Shown: positions 24,701 through 36,949 of the stretch, piece by piece | Layout of the letters: the number at the start of each line of letters is the position of its first letter | Position numbering within the stretch: position 1 is the first letter of the stretch | Assembly: GCA_032358165.1 (NCBI GenBank) | Contig: JAALGY010000012.1 | Coordinates: forward strand, 496,001-560,000 | Reading direction: 5' to 3' | DNA: 64,000 bases | Origin: Diplosphaera chodatii | Taxonomy: Eukaryota; Chlorophyta; Trebouxiophyceae; Prasiolales; Stichococcaceae | The notes under the pieces: generated by a model | Told to the model about the DNA's origin: nothing | What the model saw: the letters and a program-made list of their open reading frames with translations, nothing else | Database searches by the model: none | Program-made: the position numbers and the translations under genes

Positions 24701-25439
24701 TGGTCGCGCCGAGGCCGGAGGATGAATTTGGGCCGATGATAGACTTCCGAGAGTACTCTTTCCTGGACAACCCGCGGCTGCCTGCGAAGGTCAATGCGTC
24801 CAGAGTCAGCATCAGAGTGTGCCCAAAGGGAGACGGCTCGGCCAAGTGTGCGGATGGCACTGCTGCGGCAGTCGAAGCAGACGGATTGGTGTCGATACAG
24901 CAGGACCTGTCAGATGCACGGTTGAAAACAGCCCTGCAGGTGCGCCAATACTTCAGCCCGTGGCACTGCCCTGCACTGACCAGGTGCATCTCATTGACCA
25001 CTGATGCTGCTGGGTATGCAGGGCTTTTCTGATCGCAAGATCATGCACTTCGACACAATGCACGGCGCCTTTGGAGGTTTCGCAGACCCCAGGGCATCGC
25101 AGAAGTTTCAGAACCGAGTCAGAAACTGTGCGACTATCTGGTGCTGTGTCAAAAACCACCCAGGTAATCGCATGTCCAAAATGAATTGCGAGGACAGGAT
25201 CTTCACACCATCCATTGTCAAGTTGCAACACCGTAGTGCTTGCACAAGCAGGGCACGTGTTCTACGACCCCTTCTTCGACCTAATTCCAAGGACAGGTTC
25301 GCTTGAATGCGTTTGCTGCATCTACCCCTGTGTGCCTAGGGAGCTGCTCCCGCCATCAACCGAAGCCATGTCCATTCCTGCTGCAGATCGATTCGAAAGG
25401 TCATGGAATGAGCCCTGGAAACCTGTCTGCGGGCCATGA
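21737..25439 (+). CDS. XEG113-like arabinosyltransferase, type II membrane protein
   Basis: Predicted Golgi nucleotide-sugar transferase (Nucleotid_trans fold, GT77-like) resembling Arabidopsis XEG113, which extends arabinosides on extensins. Fifteen exons are in phase: 21737-21965, 22065-22326, 22416-22546, 22692-22810, 22921-23070, 23204-23308, 23412-23524, 23615-23798, 23965-24132, 24237-24313, 24497-24586, 24699-24939, 25022-25163, 25252-25296 and 25387-25439, totalling 702 aa. An Arg-rich N-terminus is followed by one membrane segment (AISLAFLGGLAFLI) and a low-complexity stem. The catalytic region has NHHYLDFVTTWV, the metal-binding VSDVDTVW (DxD) and ILPVSTFCSGHTFF. The C-terminal half has FPKLWAGMDRWWAPH, FREYSFLDNP and HVFYDPF. 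The acceptor substrate is inferred; algal HRGPs would be natural. Confidence 0.82.
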
Positions 25440-25897
25440 TGAGCTGAGCGGGGTCGACGTCCACAGTGTGTTCCTAGGCGTTGCTAGCTATGTCAGTGAT
25501 TTCCTTGTAGATGAGGGCTGACCTCTTGTTGCAATAGGAATGTCAGGCATGGTCCGCACCACTGTCAGTCCCTCTGTAGCATACTCTGCTGCTGTCTGGA
25601 TCCTGCGCCGCCTTCAGTATGAACTGTGCAGCGTGCAATTGGGCGGTATAGTGCTGGACGTCATACCGTAAGCTGCGGGCAGTGAAAGACTAACAACTGG
25701 AGCACGGCTTCTGCTGTATGTGGACGTGATGCATCTCAAACGGCAGTACCCCACATTCACAGCGTCCGTTACAGTAGCCAAGTGTCATCGCTTTGTGGTC
25801 GTCAGAATGTACGACACCCCAGTCGCGCCCCGCAGACAATGAGTGGGCTGCTGATCACACAAGCGCTGCACAGTACCCTGCACCCACTAGACGGTGC
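25440..25897. other. Convergent intergenic region
   Basis: 458 bases between the converging stop codons of the arabinosyltransferase and PP2A-A genes. Nothing beyond presumed 3' UTRs was seen. Confidence 0.5.
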
Positions 25898-28800
25898 TCA
25901 CGACACCATCTTGTTGTCTGCCGCTGCGAGCGCCTGCTGCGCAAAGTAGCGCACGTCGGCATCCGGGTCCTCGAGCTGCTCCGCAAGGACGGGCCGGACT
26001 GTGTGCTCCACCACCGCGCTGTCCAGCACGGGCATCAGGCGCTCCAGCATCTTGCCCACGTTGAAGCGGATGTTGGGCACCTGCGCCGTTTCAGAAGCGG
26101 ACATCAGCAGCTGCACCTCAAGTGACTCCCAGCGGGTGACAGGTGCCTTCAGGTGATGGTGTTGGCAGCAGCAAAGGACCGTAGGTGTGGCCCAGGAGCG
26201 CCAGCCAGGGAAGCAGTGCCGCCTGCACCTTGTCTTTGCCGGCGTTGATGACGACGGGCAGCATGCTGTCGACCAGCACGTCGTGGGTGACGACAGGCGC
26301 CAGCGCCGCAATTGCGGACAGCACCGTCATGCGGTACAGGTAGTGCGGGTTGTCGATCATGGCAAGCACCTGAACAGATTAGAAGCATACGCTGATCCAC
26401 TTGAATGAGGTTGCCAAGGCGAGTCAACATCGTGAAGAAGCAAGGTTTGCAATACCCACTGCCAAACCTCGATAGGGAAGCACTGGCGCCTCAGTGTAAC
26501 TGTCCAACGCAATGCAGTGTCTACTGTATCACCTGCGGCACAAGGTGCTCCTTGGCCCAGTCCGAGCCGAACTCCTGCGCCAGCTGCTGCAGGTTCTGCG
26601 TCGCCGCCTCCCGGATGCTGTACACCTGGTCCTCCAGCCATTGCAGGCACTGCTGCCCCAGCTGCTCCTGCAGTACGTGCATGAGGGGCACACCTCTCGC
26701 AAACGCGTCATTTCACAGCATCTGTTGCATTTGCATGACAGTCATGAGCTCCGAACAGCCTGCCTGTGCATGACCTTCCCAACTGATGTAATACACGTAG
26801 CATGTCTGACATCGATCTGACACAAGCAGGACCCCCTCCAAGAGTGCAGCTGTGCACGTAGCTCAGCAAGATACCTGGAAGAACTCAATGCCAAGCTGGG
26901 AGGCCAGCAGCGGGATGTGGTGGATGATGGCCAGCCGAACACGCCAGTGCTTATCCGTAGCCAGATCCCCAATCGCTGGCAGCAGGCTCTGTGCCAGCAG
27001 GTCGATGCCAATCACCGCATTTACCTGCATTGCAGTTGACAGCGATGGATCGGAGTGAGCCTCAAAGTGAGAGGCTCTGCAGTGCAGGAAGTCTGCTGCA
27101 GCATGACCAACTCACAGCAGGCGCGCTGCACCACTCTGTCGGTACACAGCGTCAGCCACAACGAGGTGCGGGCCCGCAGATCCCAGGGAAGCGCGCCTGC
27201 TCCAGCTTGCTGATGATGTTGAGCCGCACGTCCGGGTAGTCGTCCTTCAGCAGCGCTAGGAAGACGGGCAGCAGGTGCTCAATCGTGGCGGCCTTGCCCA
27301 GCAGCGGGGCGAGCTCCATCACCACGCTGGCCAGGGCGGTGCGCACGAACTGCGAGCTGTCGGTCGACAGCTCCTTCACGCAGGGCAGCAGCGCGCTGAT
27401 CACGGCCTCGCCCGCCAGGATCTTGCAGAAGGCGGAGAGCTTCCCGGCGGCTGCGACGCGCACCTCCGCCTCGTTGTCCCGTAGTAACCGCACAAATGCT
27501 GGCACCAGCTCTGATCTGCAACAGGGATTGGCCAAGGGTACCGTATAACCGCTGTACTACAGCACATGAAGCTCGGCGCCACAACAAGCAGATGCACTCA
27601 TATATGCACAGGGCATTCTACCACCAGCCTCGTACTTGGCGAGGTCGGGTCCGAGCGCCTCGCATAGTGTTGTGAGCTGCTGCGCCACATTATACCGCAC
27701 CCTCCAGCTCTTATCCTGCACAGGCACACGGCAAGCAGCTCCGTGAATCACGACCCTACCTGTGCCCGACTCTGCTGACACACGGGGGCAGTTGCACCGA
27801 TGGTTCCATGCTCTGCACCTGTGAGAACTTCTGCACGACTGGGAGGATGTGCGTCATGACGTCGTCCTTCCTGCAGAGCTGCGCGAGTGGGCCGCAGCAC
27901 TCCACTGCCAGCAACCGCACCGAGTCCTGATCTGCAGGCAGATGCATCGCCACACACTGTTGAGGCCATGTGCTGACACGGCAAACCGCTTCGCAGTAGG
28001 CCACATCCAGCGTGCAGCATGGTGCCAGCTCGCTCACCGTCTTGCGTCAGGTACTGGAAGAGCGGCAGGAACTCTGAGGGCACCAGGTCAGGCTCCACGA
28101 TGCGTGCGAAGGACGCCAGGTTCTGGGCTGCCGCTCGCCGCACCATGGGCGTGTCGTCGCGGCACAGGTGCGCGAACAAAGCCCGCAGGTCTGAGCGGAG
28201 GCCCTCGGGCGCCTGCGGGTACGCGCTGATGAAGGCCCCGCAGGACGACACCCGCGAGGTGAACCACTCGCCCGTCGCCAGCCGCTGCACGAGGGGGATG
28301 AGGTGCTCTGCTATGCTGGCCTCCGGCAGCTCGGCGGCGACGAGGTTGATGGACTCCACCGCCTTGTCGCGCACCACCGTCTCCTCGACCATGGACAGCG
28401 CCTCCAGCGGCATCAGCAGCACGTGCCCGTGGGCGGGCCCTCCCACCAGGGGAATAAATTTGCCCAGCTCCTCTGCCATAATGAGGAGCACCTGGAGCAC
28501 CAGCGACACTCGGTTGCGTTCTGGTCATCGCATGATAGTTGCGGGACATGCTGCAGCAAATCGGTCTTGGGGTCACTGCTGCGCGTCCTGCAGCAGCTCC
28601 CACCTCGTCCTCGTCGTCATTGCTGTCTGTCAGGAAGGGGATCAACTCGTTGCGGGTGCGCTCCTCTCCCAAGGCCAGCGCTATTGTGCCCAAGCGCTTC
28701 ACGGAGTTCAGCCGCAGCGCAACATCCTCATTCTTCAGCTCGTCACTGCGTGTGCGATCGTGACGTGAGCATGGACCTGTGTCAGCCAGAGTGCACACTT

Positions 28801-28909
28801 CCAAGGCATTTGCAGCACGTCTGGCAGGAGCTGGATCAGTCTGTCCTCACATCAGGATGGCAATCGGGTAGAGGCTTTCTTGGCTGCTGGTGCCGCCTTC
28901 CGTAGCCAT
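25898..28909 (-). CDS. PP2AA: Protein phosphatase 2A 65-kDa scaffold subunit A
   Basis: HEAT-repeat scaffold that holds PP2A catalytic C and regulatory B subunits. Ten exons are in phase: 28909-28851, 28745-28604, 28491-28038, 27931-27819, 27715-27636, 27515-27197, 27024-26875, 26667-26533, 26369-26229 and 26080-25898, giving 591 aa, the family length. Diagnostic text includes [20 protein letters not shown] (made by the exon 1/2 join), [74 protein letters not shown] and [14 protein letters not shown]. About 15 HEAT repeats are covered. Intron 6 appears to start with GC (gcgcgc at 27196). The ATG at 28909 gives the short N-terminus [16 protein letters not shown]. Confidence 0.96.
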
Positions 28910-29469
28910 TGCGGTCGCCATCAGAGCAGGCAGCTAGACAGAGACAGCCCCGAGCTCGGCCAACCGCTGTGTCCCAGGTCAATACGAGCAATCCCAGTCA
29001 GTCTCAACTCCCAAACAATTTGTCGGCAAGACGTGCAGCTTCATCGACCACGATGTCCTATCTTCACATGAGGTGCCAGAACATGGAGTCAAATCTGAGC
29101 TGCCTTCCGCAAGACTCGGCAAGACTTTCACCGCTGAAGGAGGGGACGAGATATTCACGAAAGCCTGTACCATCAAACTAGCAGCACTCAAAGATGCTGG
29201 CCACGGATCGTGCATTTACAGTTTGCAGCTGCATCAAGTGTTATCTGTCTCCTGTGGCGTCGCTCTACATTCGCGATGCGCTAGAGCTGCTGCTTTCGGG
29301 GCCCTATTCTTGGTGCACCTCAGTCTCAGTCGCTGCACTTGCTGTTTACGCTACGCCTGTTGGCAACCTTGCCATTGCTGCGGTCACACAGTGTTCTGAT
29401 TGCTGCGGTGCAGTGAGGCTTGCTTGACAAAAGCTGACTCGGTTCGCCAGTAGTGCTGGGGGCACAGCA
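28910..29469. promoter_or_regulatory. Divergent promoter region PP2A-A / glutaredoxin-like
   Basis: 560 bases between two start codons pointing apart. No conserved motif or coding segment was recognised. Confidence 0.45.
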
Positions 29470-30415
29470 ATGCTGAGGTCTGTCATGCACGGCCACTGTG
29501 GGACGCCATATGCGTGCATCTGTTTGCACGCTGCGCGTGCGCTGTGTCTTCGGGGAGGTCGGCTGGCAGCTACAGCACCAACCGATGGTTCAGTACATCT
29601 ACGGCAGCGGTGGCAATCTGCGGCTGCGCTGAGCGCATCGCATCTGAACCCTGATGGCTCATCAATGAGCCGGATCAGCGCATGTCATGCAGCACCTGCT
29701 CAGTCGGCAGCTGGTGAGCATTGACGTGCTCCACCTCGCGTCATACCTTCACGGACACCAGTGTGTATTTCACACATCAGTGGTGCCGTAAGGCGCCGTG
29801 ATCTGCAGTGCAGATGCTGTCAGCAAGAAACCCTTCAAGCTGATCATATACAGCAGGGACGACTGCAGCCTTTGCGAAAGCCTCAAGGTGCTGATCACAC
29901 AGATCTGGCATGTGTGACCAGCGGAAATGTGCACAGAGGCAATTGGTTTAACTGCATCTGCCATGACTGGCATTCACCTAAACGGCAGGACAAGGTTCGG
30001 GCTGTCTTGGAAAGATCACAGTTCTCGCAATCGCCTCTCTCATCTGCTGCTCTCGAGGTGGGCATACGCATCTGCGCACGTGTCTTCTGAACAGCCATTG
30101 CTGTTCAGGTAGCTCACAACAGAGACCTGCACTGTACAGATCAGGGACATCAGTAGCAATGCAGCCTGGGAGGCAAGATACAGCCTTCAGATCCCAGTGC
30201 TGACGGCCTCGGATGCAGATGACAGCCATGAGGTGACACTGCTTGGTACATGGAAAGTGGCATTTCAGGTGCTGCTGCACTGCCGGGACATCTAAATGGT
30301 GTTCTTGTTCCACATGCAGCGGCTGATCCCGCGGCCGCCTCCCAGAATCACGGCAGACAGGCTCGAGAAGCATATCTTGACCGCGCTAGGGGGAGAAGGC
30401 ACATCAGTGAACTAA
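29470..30415 (+). CDS. Glutaredoxin-like (DUF836-type) protein with N-terminal targeting region
   Basis: Small thioredoxin-fold protein of the glutaredoxin-like family. Five exons are in phase: 29470-29713, 29814-29887, 29989-30057, 30140-30232 and 30320-30415, giving 191 aa. The first about 80 residues are rich in Ala, Ser and Arg with few acidic residues, like a plastid or mitochondrial presequence. The core has LIIYSRDDCSLC (CxxC redox pair after the first strand) and then IRDISSNAAWEARY-SLQIPVL, which contains the cis-proline IPV of the fold and the DI...N...Y pattern of this family. The C-terminus is helical (ITADRLEKHILTAL). The redox partner is unknown. A TGTAA lies 143 bases after the stop. 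Confidence 0.8.
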
Positions 30416-30557
30416 TGACAAGGAGGCGGTCGAGGTGACCGCCATCATAAGCGTCCATGATTACACGCGTCTGCACTTCCTTCAGGCATGCTCTTGTTAC
30501 ACGAGGCAGTTGCATGGATGTGCCTTCAAGGGTTGAACACGTGCGCGCTTGCGTGAG

Positions 30558-30562
30558 TGTAA
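30558..30562 (+). terminator. TGTAA poly(A) signal candidate of glutaredoxin-like gene
   Basis: TGTAA lies 143 bases past the stop codon, in the 278-base gap before the converging PIG-C stop. Confidence 0.4.
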
Positions 30563-30693
30563 GCAGCTATCTGAACAGCACAGCAATATTGTGGTGAACC
30601 CAAATGTATCAGTCTGGCAGGAGTACCTGTGATGTTTGGGGACTGCTAGGAGCCCACCTATGGTTGGTATGACCAGGCTTGCTCATCATGTGG

Positions 30694-31837
30694 TCAGTGC
30701 ATCTGGACACTAGTCACATCGGCAACATCCCAAGGGCCTGAAACATTGGCGCAGCGCCGTTGCATGGCCACAAGCCAAAACGGACACAGGAATGTCACGA
30801 AGGAAGCTGCTGCAACGAAGGCATGCAGCATGGATGGCGCTGATGACAGCAAGCCACAGCACGCTGAGCCACAGGCAACAGCCGCTGCAGTTGACACCCT
30901 TGGCTGCAGCGAATGCAGCAGATACGGCAGCATCAGATAAATCTCCAGGCTCAGCAGCACCTGCACCAGATCAAACTAAGCTGATGACCACTGGCAGCCA
31001 CTGGGTCGGGCACTACAGATGTGAGGTGAGAATAGGGACTCTAGCATGCGGAATGTGCCCCAGCGCCTGACCTGACTGAACACATGCAGCTGGCTGCTGA
31101 GGCGGCTTGCAATGACGACAGAGGCGAAGATGGCAGCGGCGAGGGACGCTGCGCCGGTGGCCTTGTTCGTGAGCGACACTTGCAGTCTGTAGTCGTGCAG
31201 GAACAGGTGCGCCAGCATCATGTAGATGGCCAGCGCCAGGATGGTGTCCGAGCTTGTGGTCCGCGTCAGCGTCTGTCGAGAATGTCACGACTCAGATCGT
31301 ACCCAGGAGTTCTGAACGCTGAAATCATCACCTTGAGATCGCAAAATGACAGCACATATGGCACGTTTGCTCACACCTGCAGCAGGGGCGACAGGAGGTA
31401 TGTGCCGGCCAGAAGCAGGAGTGCCCTCCGCACTGCGCGACCGATGGCCTCTGGCTCAAGTCTTGGCCTCGCCAGAGCAACTGATGTCAGCAGCACTGCT
31501 GCGCCCAGCAGGTTGCCCACCAGCAGCATCCCTGGTCCAAGTGTACCCTGCAAAAAGCCATAAGTTCGAGCAATGTTGCATCGTGCAAGCATAACTTGCA
31601 AATATAAGCTGCAAAATTTATGTTTGCATGCATGCATCTCACCTGATAGAGGTGCCAAGTGATGGCGCTGACCATGCCGACGATGCTCATCTGACGCATA
31701 ATTGCGCTGGCGCTGATGACAGTGCGCCAGTAGCTCCATGCTGCCTCCCGCTTCAGCACCAAGGAGTCGAGGAAGTGCTCATCAACATGGTTATCTGGCA
31801 ATGCGCTTTCTCGCCATAAGCATTGTGCCGATGGCAT
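30694..31837 (-). CDS. PIGC: GPI-GlcNAc transferase subunit PIG-C/GPI2
   Basis: Membrane subunit of the ER complex that makes GlcNAc-PI, the first step of GPI-anchor synthesis. Four exons are in phase: 31837-31643, 31547-31377, 31272-31072 and 30960-30694, giving 277 aa (family about 280-300). Matching segments are LPDNHVDEHFLDSL, the membrane stretches around VGMVSAITWHLYQ and LLLLAGTYLLSPLLQ, SSDTILALAIYMMLAHLFLHDY, AAIFASVVIASRL, EIYLMLPYLLHSL and the C-terminal LCPFWLV...SGPWDVA. The S/T-DTI and HLFLHDY segments are hallmarks of the family. The ATG at 31837 is the first in frame before the conserved PDN motif. It is divergent from the GT61 gene. Confidence 0.93.
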
Positions 31838-32514
31838 TCTCGCCGCCGCATGCCTGCAATATGACACCGGTCTTGGGACGGAGGTGCATATGAGCCACAG
31901 CACTGCCGAGATTGCAGGCGACCGCAGTCTGTCAACCCAGTGGCATAGTAAGGATGCTGCAGTGTCACCATGGCACCCTTAGGCGCTCACCTTGCAATCC
32001 CACGCGGCCTGGATCCAGTATGTGGATCAGCAATCAATATGCATCTTCGCAGGATGCCAGGACACTGGGTGCCAGGACAATGGCCGCGGCACAGCATTCG
32101 GTGCCGCCATGCCGCATGGAGTACTGCATCCTCATGCAATGCAACCGGGGCATGCAACCCGCCCTATGCAAGCGGATCGCCACTGCTGGTGTGCGTGCAA
32201 AGCATAGCAGCACTTCAAGCAAGAGCCTGCGAGAGGCCGTCAATCTGCATGTCCATATGGCAGTATTTGTTGTGTCGGCGGTCAGGCGAAATAGTCTGAC
32301 TCGGGTAACGTCCGATTGTGCCCCTCAAACTGACGTCACGCAAGCAGGTTGTGCTGGGAAGGTGCTGATGAAAGACAAGGTGGTGCAGCCTTGGGTGCAT
32401 GGGTCCCAGCACAACCTCTCGGCCCATCCAACGCTCAGTTCTTCATTGACATATGTCATTGCGACCGCAATCTGACCAACTCGTTGATATCGAACGAAGC
32501 TACTGATCCTGTGG
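31838..32514. promoter_or_regulatory. Divergent promoter region PIG-C / GT61
   Basis: About 680 bases between divergent start codons. No exon with family similarity, RNA gene or repeat was identified. Confidence 0.4.
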
Positions 32515-34191
32515 ATGCGCTGCCTGCTAGTGCAGCTGAGCATCACACTTCTAGTCGCAGCAGCGTCGCAGGGCATCCCGCAAGACCTGCCGATCCACGG
32601 AGACCCGGCTGAGTTTCATCATCTGGTGTATATTGGTATACCTGACGTAGACAGAGCGTTGGGCTGCCCAGCTGTGGAGTACGGCTGCTTCTACAGCTTT
32701 GGCGCCGAAGCTGGTGCGGGGCGCTGATTCGTACTTGCAGGCGTGACCGTGTGACAGCTGCGACTTGATGAAGCCGTTCAAGACGTATATCTGATGCCCG
32801 GGTGTCCCAGACGCAGATATCGACTCACGTGGTGGCGTGCGTGAACATGGCTGCCATGTGCTGCGGCGCAACTGCAACGCCTATGGGGAGTGTATAAAGC
32901 GGCGGGACTGGTGCATCGTGCAGCGCGGGCTGCCAGCATGGCTGCTGAAGCGGTTCCCTCAGCAATGGGTCACGGAGCAGCGGTCGGCGTACCTGTTTGG
33001 CCGCACCGACCTCCTGAACCCGACGCACATTGCCAGCCTCCACTTCCTCCCATTGATGCGCTGGATGGATGCGGAGACCATGCCTCTGGGGCAGGTGCGT
33101 CTCAGGGTCGTTGTTGTGGCAGGGAGGGAGGCCATCACACTGGCACAGCAGGTTGCATTGTTCCTGCAGGCACCTGTAAACAAGGCCAAAGTCCTGAAAG
33201 TCGGACGATGGCGCAGGTGCTCATGGTTTGGGACAACGTCCGCAGCGGAGGTCCGGGGCCGTATGGCCTCGGCATGGCTGCGGCATTTGGAGGGACGCAG
33301 TGGCTGCCGGACATGACAGGCCCTATGGTGTTCAGGTGGGGGACTGTGATTGTATCAGGCAGTCATGTACTTATGCGCATCAACTCCAATTCTATTGGTT
33401 GTCAGCTGCCAACGACGTCACCATCGCAAGGCATTGCTCACTCGCAGGCACATCAGGATGGGGGAATTTGGGGACCTCCGCTTTCCATACCCGCTGGACC
33501 GCAGCGCACCTGGCCTGCAGCCAGACCCTGCCTTCCAGCGCCTGGCAGCAATCGTCAAACGTCATCACGGGGTTGCCGCCAGCACCGCGGTGCAGCCCAG
33601 GGTGGTGATTGCACAGCGGCAGCGCACACGCATCCTGGCCAATGCAGGCGACCTGCAGATCCGGCTTGCAGCGGCGGGCCTGCGTGCTGCTGTGGTAGAC
33701 TTTGGCGCCATGAGCTTCGAGGCTCAGGTGAGCGCAGGTGCTGTGTCAGTTGGAGCAGGCACACTGACGCAGCGCTATCCAAGGTTGTGTGACTGAGGCC
33801 TGAGGCAGCGTGCTGTATGCAGGTGCGGACGGTGAGCGGGGCGGCAGTGCTTGTGTCGGTGCACGGCGCTGACTGCATGAACCTCATGTTCCTGCCGGGC
33901 CGCGGCTACCTGGTGGAGGTGCTCCCAGTGCACTATGGCTATGGCGGCCGCAACGTGATGCGCAAGACCGATTACTACAACCTGGCACGGTTGTTGGGGA
34001 AGCGGTATGCACAGGTGAAGAGCACCGACGCCAGCAGCATCATCAGGGATGTGTCAGGCCAACTGGCAGACTGGAACCACGTGAACTTTGTGGGCAACGT
34101 GACCGTAGACGTTGATGCAACTGTATCAGTCATCAGGTCAGCAGTGGCAGATGCATGTGATGGCAACTGTGCACGTGATCATGAAACGTGA
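32515..34191 (+). CDS. GT61-family glycosyltransferase with signal peptide
   Basis: Secretory-pathway glycosyltransferase of family GT61 (DUF563; plant xylosyl/arabinosyl-transferases and animal EOGT). Five exons are in phase: 32515-32713, 32811-33094, 33217-33335, 33448-33727 and 33823-34191, giving 416 aa. The N-terminus MRCLLVQLSITLLVAAAS looks like a cleavable signal peptide or anchor. The family block is RVVIAQRQRTRILANAGDL, AAVVDFGAMSFEAQ, then VLVSVHGADCMNLMFLPGRG, corresponding to the S/T-x-HGAxLxNxxFLP nucleotide-sugar region, and LVEVLPVHYG. Sugar and acceptor are unknown. The stop lies only 93 bases from the converging P450 stop. Confidence 0.88.
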
Positions 34192-34205
34192 GCAACAAAG
34201 AAGCT

Positions 34206-34210
34206 TTACA
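34206..34210 (-). terminator. TGTAA poly(A) signal candidate of the P450 gene
   Basis: TTACA on the + strand (TGTAA on the - strand) is 75 bases past the P450 stop and 15 bases past the GT61 stop. The two transcripts therefore probably overlap at their 3' ends. Confidence 0.4.
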
Positions 34211-34284
34211 CCTATTGTCAGGTCACATTGGCGTCTTGCTCTCTGTACAGCTGCTGCAGTACTGTTGCTGTGAGCCAGGGAACT

Positions 34285-36949
34285 CTACATGAGCGTGCGG
34301 CGAGGGATGCAGTGCATCCTAACACCGCCGTGCACATGCCTGCATACAGACACCCTACTATCAAACGGGCTCTGCGTCTCGTGTTTGTTACACACGCTCA
34401 TGGTAGGGCACTCACCTGGTTAGGTTCATCCACTCGCGCTGCCAGATCGACTTCAAGTCCCCCATCTGCCCCATCATACATGTGCATGTGTCAGGAGCTT
34501 CACAGCAACCTTCAGTGTGTCGTATTGATCAATGGGGAGGCGAAAGGATGCAACAGTTGATGATGACATACGTCGTCCGCAAGCCTGAAGGTGAAGTGAG
34601 AGTACAGTTTCGCTACTGTGGCTGCGTAGTTCATCTGCGCTAGGCCACGGCCAACGCAGTTGCGCTGCCCCTGACTGAATGGGAAAAAGCGCTTCGATTT
34701 GGCGCTGCTGTTGTATGGGTTTGTTGTCGTTGCGTACTCTGCTTCTGAGTCCAGCCAGCGCTCCTGTGACAGACGAGCGCCTGATGTCTACCTTGCTTGT
34801 CATTTGCCGTCAGCAGTAATGCTGGTACCTCAAAGGCGAGGTACCTACCGGTCTGAACTCGTCTGGTGACTCCCACACAGAAGGATGGTTGAATGTGGCT
34901 GCAAATGGGATCCAGATGGGCACGCCTGTATTCACGTGCGCAAAGATTGAGTCATCACGTTGCATCAGTCAAACACTCATTCAAATGAAACATCTGTCTC
35001 CAATGTGGCGGCAAGCATGTGGCATGGTCACCAGCAGGTATGGTATGTGGTCCAATCGTCAGGTCTGTGGCACTGACTCGGAAGGTGCCGTCGGCAGATA
35101 CGGGCATCATCCGCATACTCTCCCTGCACACAGCGATCTGCCCTGGAGCTGTTCATGTTGGCTCGGGTTTCGGCATGCAGCGTGAGACTGCGCTCACTTG
35201 ATGGCGCAGGACAGCAGTGGCATCTTGCTGAGGTCATCCCACTGCAGCTGCCGTGGCTTTGGCCTGGCCTTTGTGACCAGCAGACCCAGATCATCCAGTT
35301 CCTGCAGCACCTGCTGCTCTGCATCTGGATGCTGAGAAATCAACAATCTGCGCCCACAGCATCACATCACTGTATAGCCATATGTCTGATGGACATGACT
35401 CAGATTGCATGCTTGCGAGGCGCAGGTCGACGCACAGTGCGTATGCGATGGTGTGACCGGTGGTTTCGTAGCCCGCCAAGAAAATGATGGCGACCTCAGC
35501 TTCGAGCTTATCTTGGGATAGTGGCTGGCCTGTCTTGGGATCCTGCCGTGTGATGCAATGTTGATGTTTGCAGCAGAGCATGCAGACCATGCTCAGGGTT
35601 GCAGGCAGCAAACGAAGGTGCACCAACATGCAGCCGGACGCACGATGACAGATAAGAGGCGTGCAGCAATAGTGTCATCTGCTGGCGGCTGCTTCTGAGT
35701 CTGCACTGTCAGCTCGTGAACCACCTCCTGGTACACCTTGCAGTCCCTGAGACCGCTGCGCACATCCTGTAGATAGAGGTGTGAGCTGCTGCAGAACAAA
35801 TTGATTTCCTCAAGCCAACAGCGGGCAATGCCATATGCAATGCATATGTCCTGCTCACCTTTCTGTACAATTTCAGGAAGCGCAGAGGATCAGTGGCACG
35901 TGCCATGCTCTCGTGCACACCTGCAAGCGGCCGAGCGTCACGCACATGCGTGTCTGATGTCCTGCACCATGCATTGCCACCTCAGGGCACAGGCAGGAGA
36001 CAGCACCAAGCTCACCGCCATGCAGTGCACCAAGGGCCCTGTTGGCCCCAGACTTGCTGGTCATTGATGTAACAGCCTGAAAATCTGTGTCAAATCCTGC
36101 AATGCGCGGGCAACCGATCGCCTCAGGTTCAGGGTTTGCAGTGCGGCATGTTTAGCGAAGCAGCACCGGCAGGTTGCACTGTTTCATAGCGATGGCAGGT
36201 CACCGACTCTGCCAATGACGTCCAGTGACTCCCGCTGTGCTGCATTGTCGATGTCAACAGGATGGTCGGGCCCAACGGCCTCGAAAACACAAATTACTTG
36301 GTCAAGCACGATCAGCGTTTGCTCGAAAGCCTTCCTGCAGGGGATGGAGGTCTGTTGTGAGTCCTCCACAGCGGCAAGCTGACCATGTGCATGGATCAGG
36401 ATTATGCTTGAGCAATGCCATGTTCACCTGATGCTGGCAGTGGAAAATGCAGGGGCAACCGCTTTCCTGACCGCCTGCCAATGTGCATTTGTGGATGCCG
36501 TCAGCAGGCTGGAGTGGCCTCGGGCGCTCAGAACCAGATCCAAGACCTTGACAATGTCGGACTTCTGGATACCAGGTGTATTCAACAGCACTTCGCTGGC
36601 TATGTGCGGGTCGGTCACCACCACCGCCTGTTGCGCAAGGTGACGTCGGGTCTCAGCACCAGCTATCGCCGGACGCCACATTCAGCAGCATACATGCATG
36701 TGATCGCACATGAAAACCGAGCATCCGGTAGAAGAATATGCCATCAAACTGCCGGCTCCAGTCTGCAACGACTCTGTGCTTGTCTGGCCGAAAGAAGTCA
36801 GGGAACCAGCCGAGAACGCCGCCGCCCTGCAGCTGCGGGATAGTCTTGCTGAGCTTTGCCCTTTCTGTAGCTAGGCGGACGACCCTTTGCAACGCCAAGA
36901 TAATAATTCCAAGAGATGCAGCGCCGATCACGGTGCAGACAGGCATCAT
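34285..36949 (-). CDS. Cytochrome P450 monooxygenase
   Basis: Microsomal-type P450. It starts at the ATG at 36949 with an N-terminal anchor (VIGAASLGIIILAL). Resolved exons are 36949-36710, 36627-36428 and 36334-36298; later ones are approximate. Segments in order: RVVADWSRQFDGIFFYR, VVVTDPHIASEVLL, HWQAVRKAVAPAFS (helix C WxxxR), IIFLAGYETTGHTIAYAL (I-helix A/G-x-E-T-T, about 35460), KESMRMMP (ExxR, about 35180), an ERW-type region and the heme loop FFPFSQGQRNCVGRG (FxxGxRxCxG; Cys codon 34656-34658). The last exon ends in RMHCIPRRTLM at the TAG 34285-34287. The heme loop reads correctly only with an acceptor just before the FFPF exon. CYP family and substrate cannot be assigned. Confidence 0.9.
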
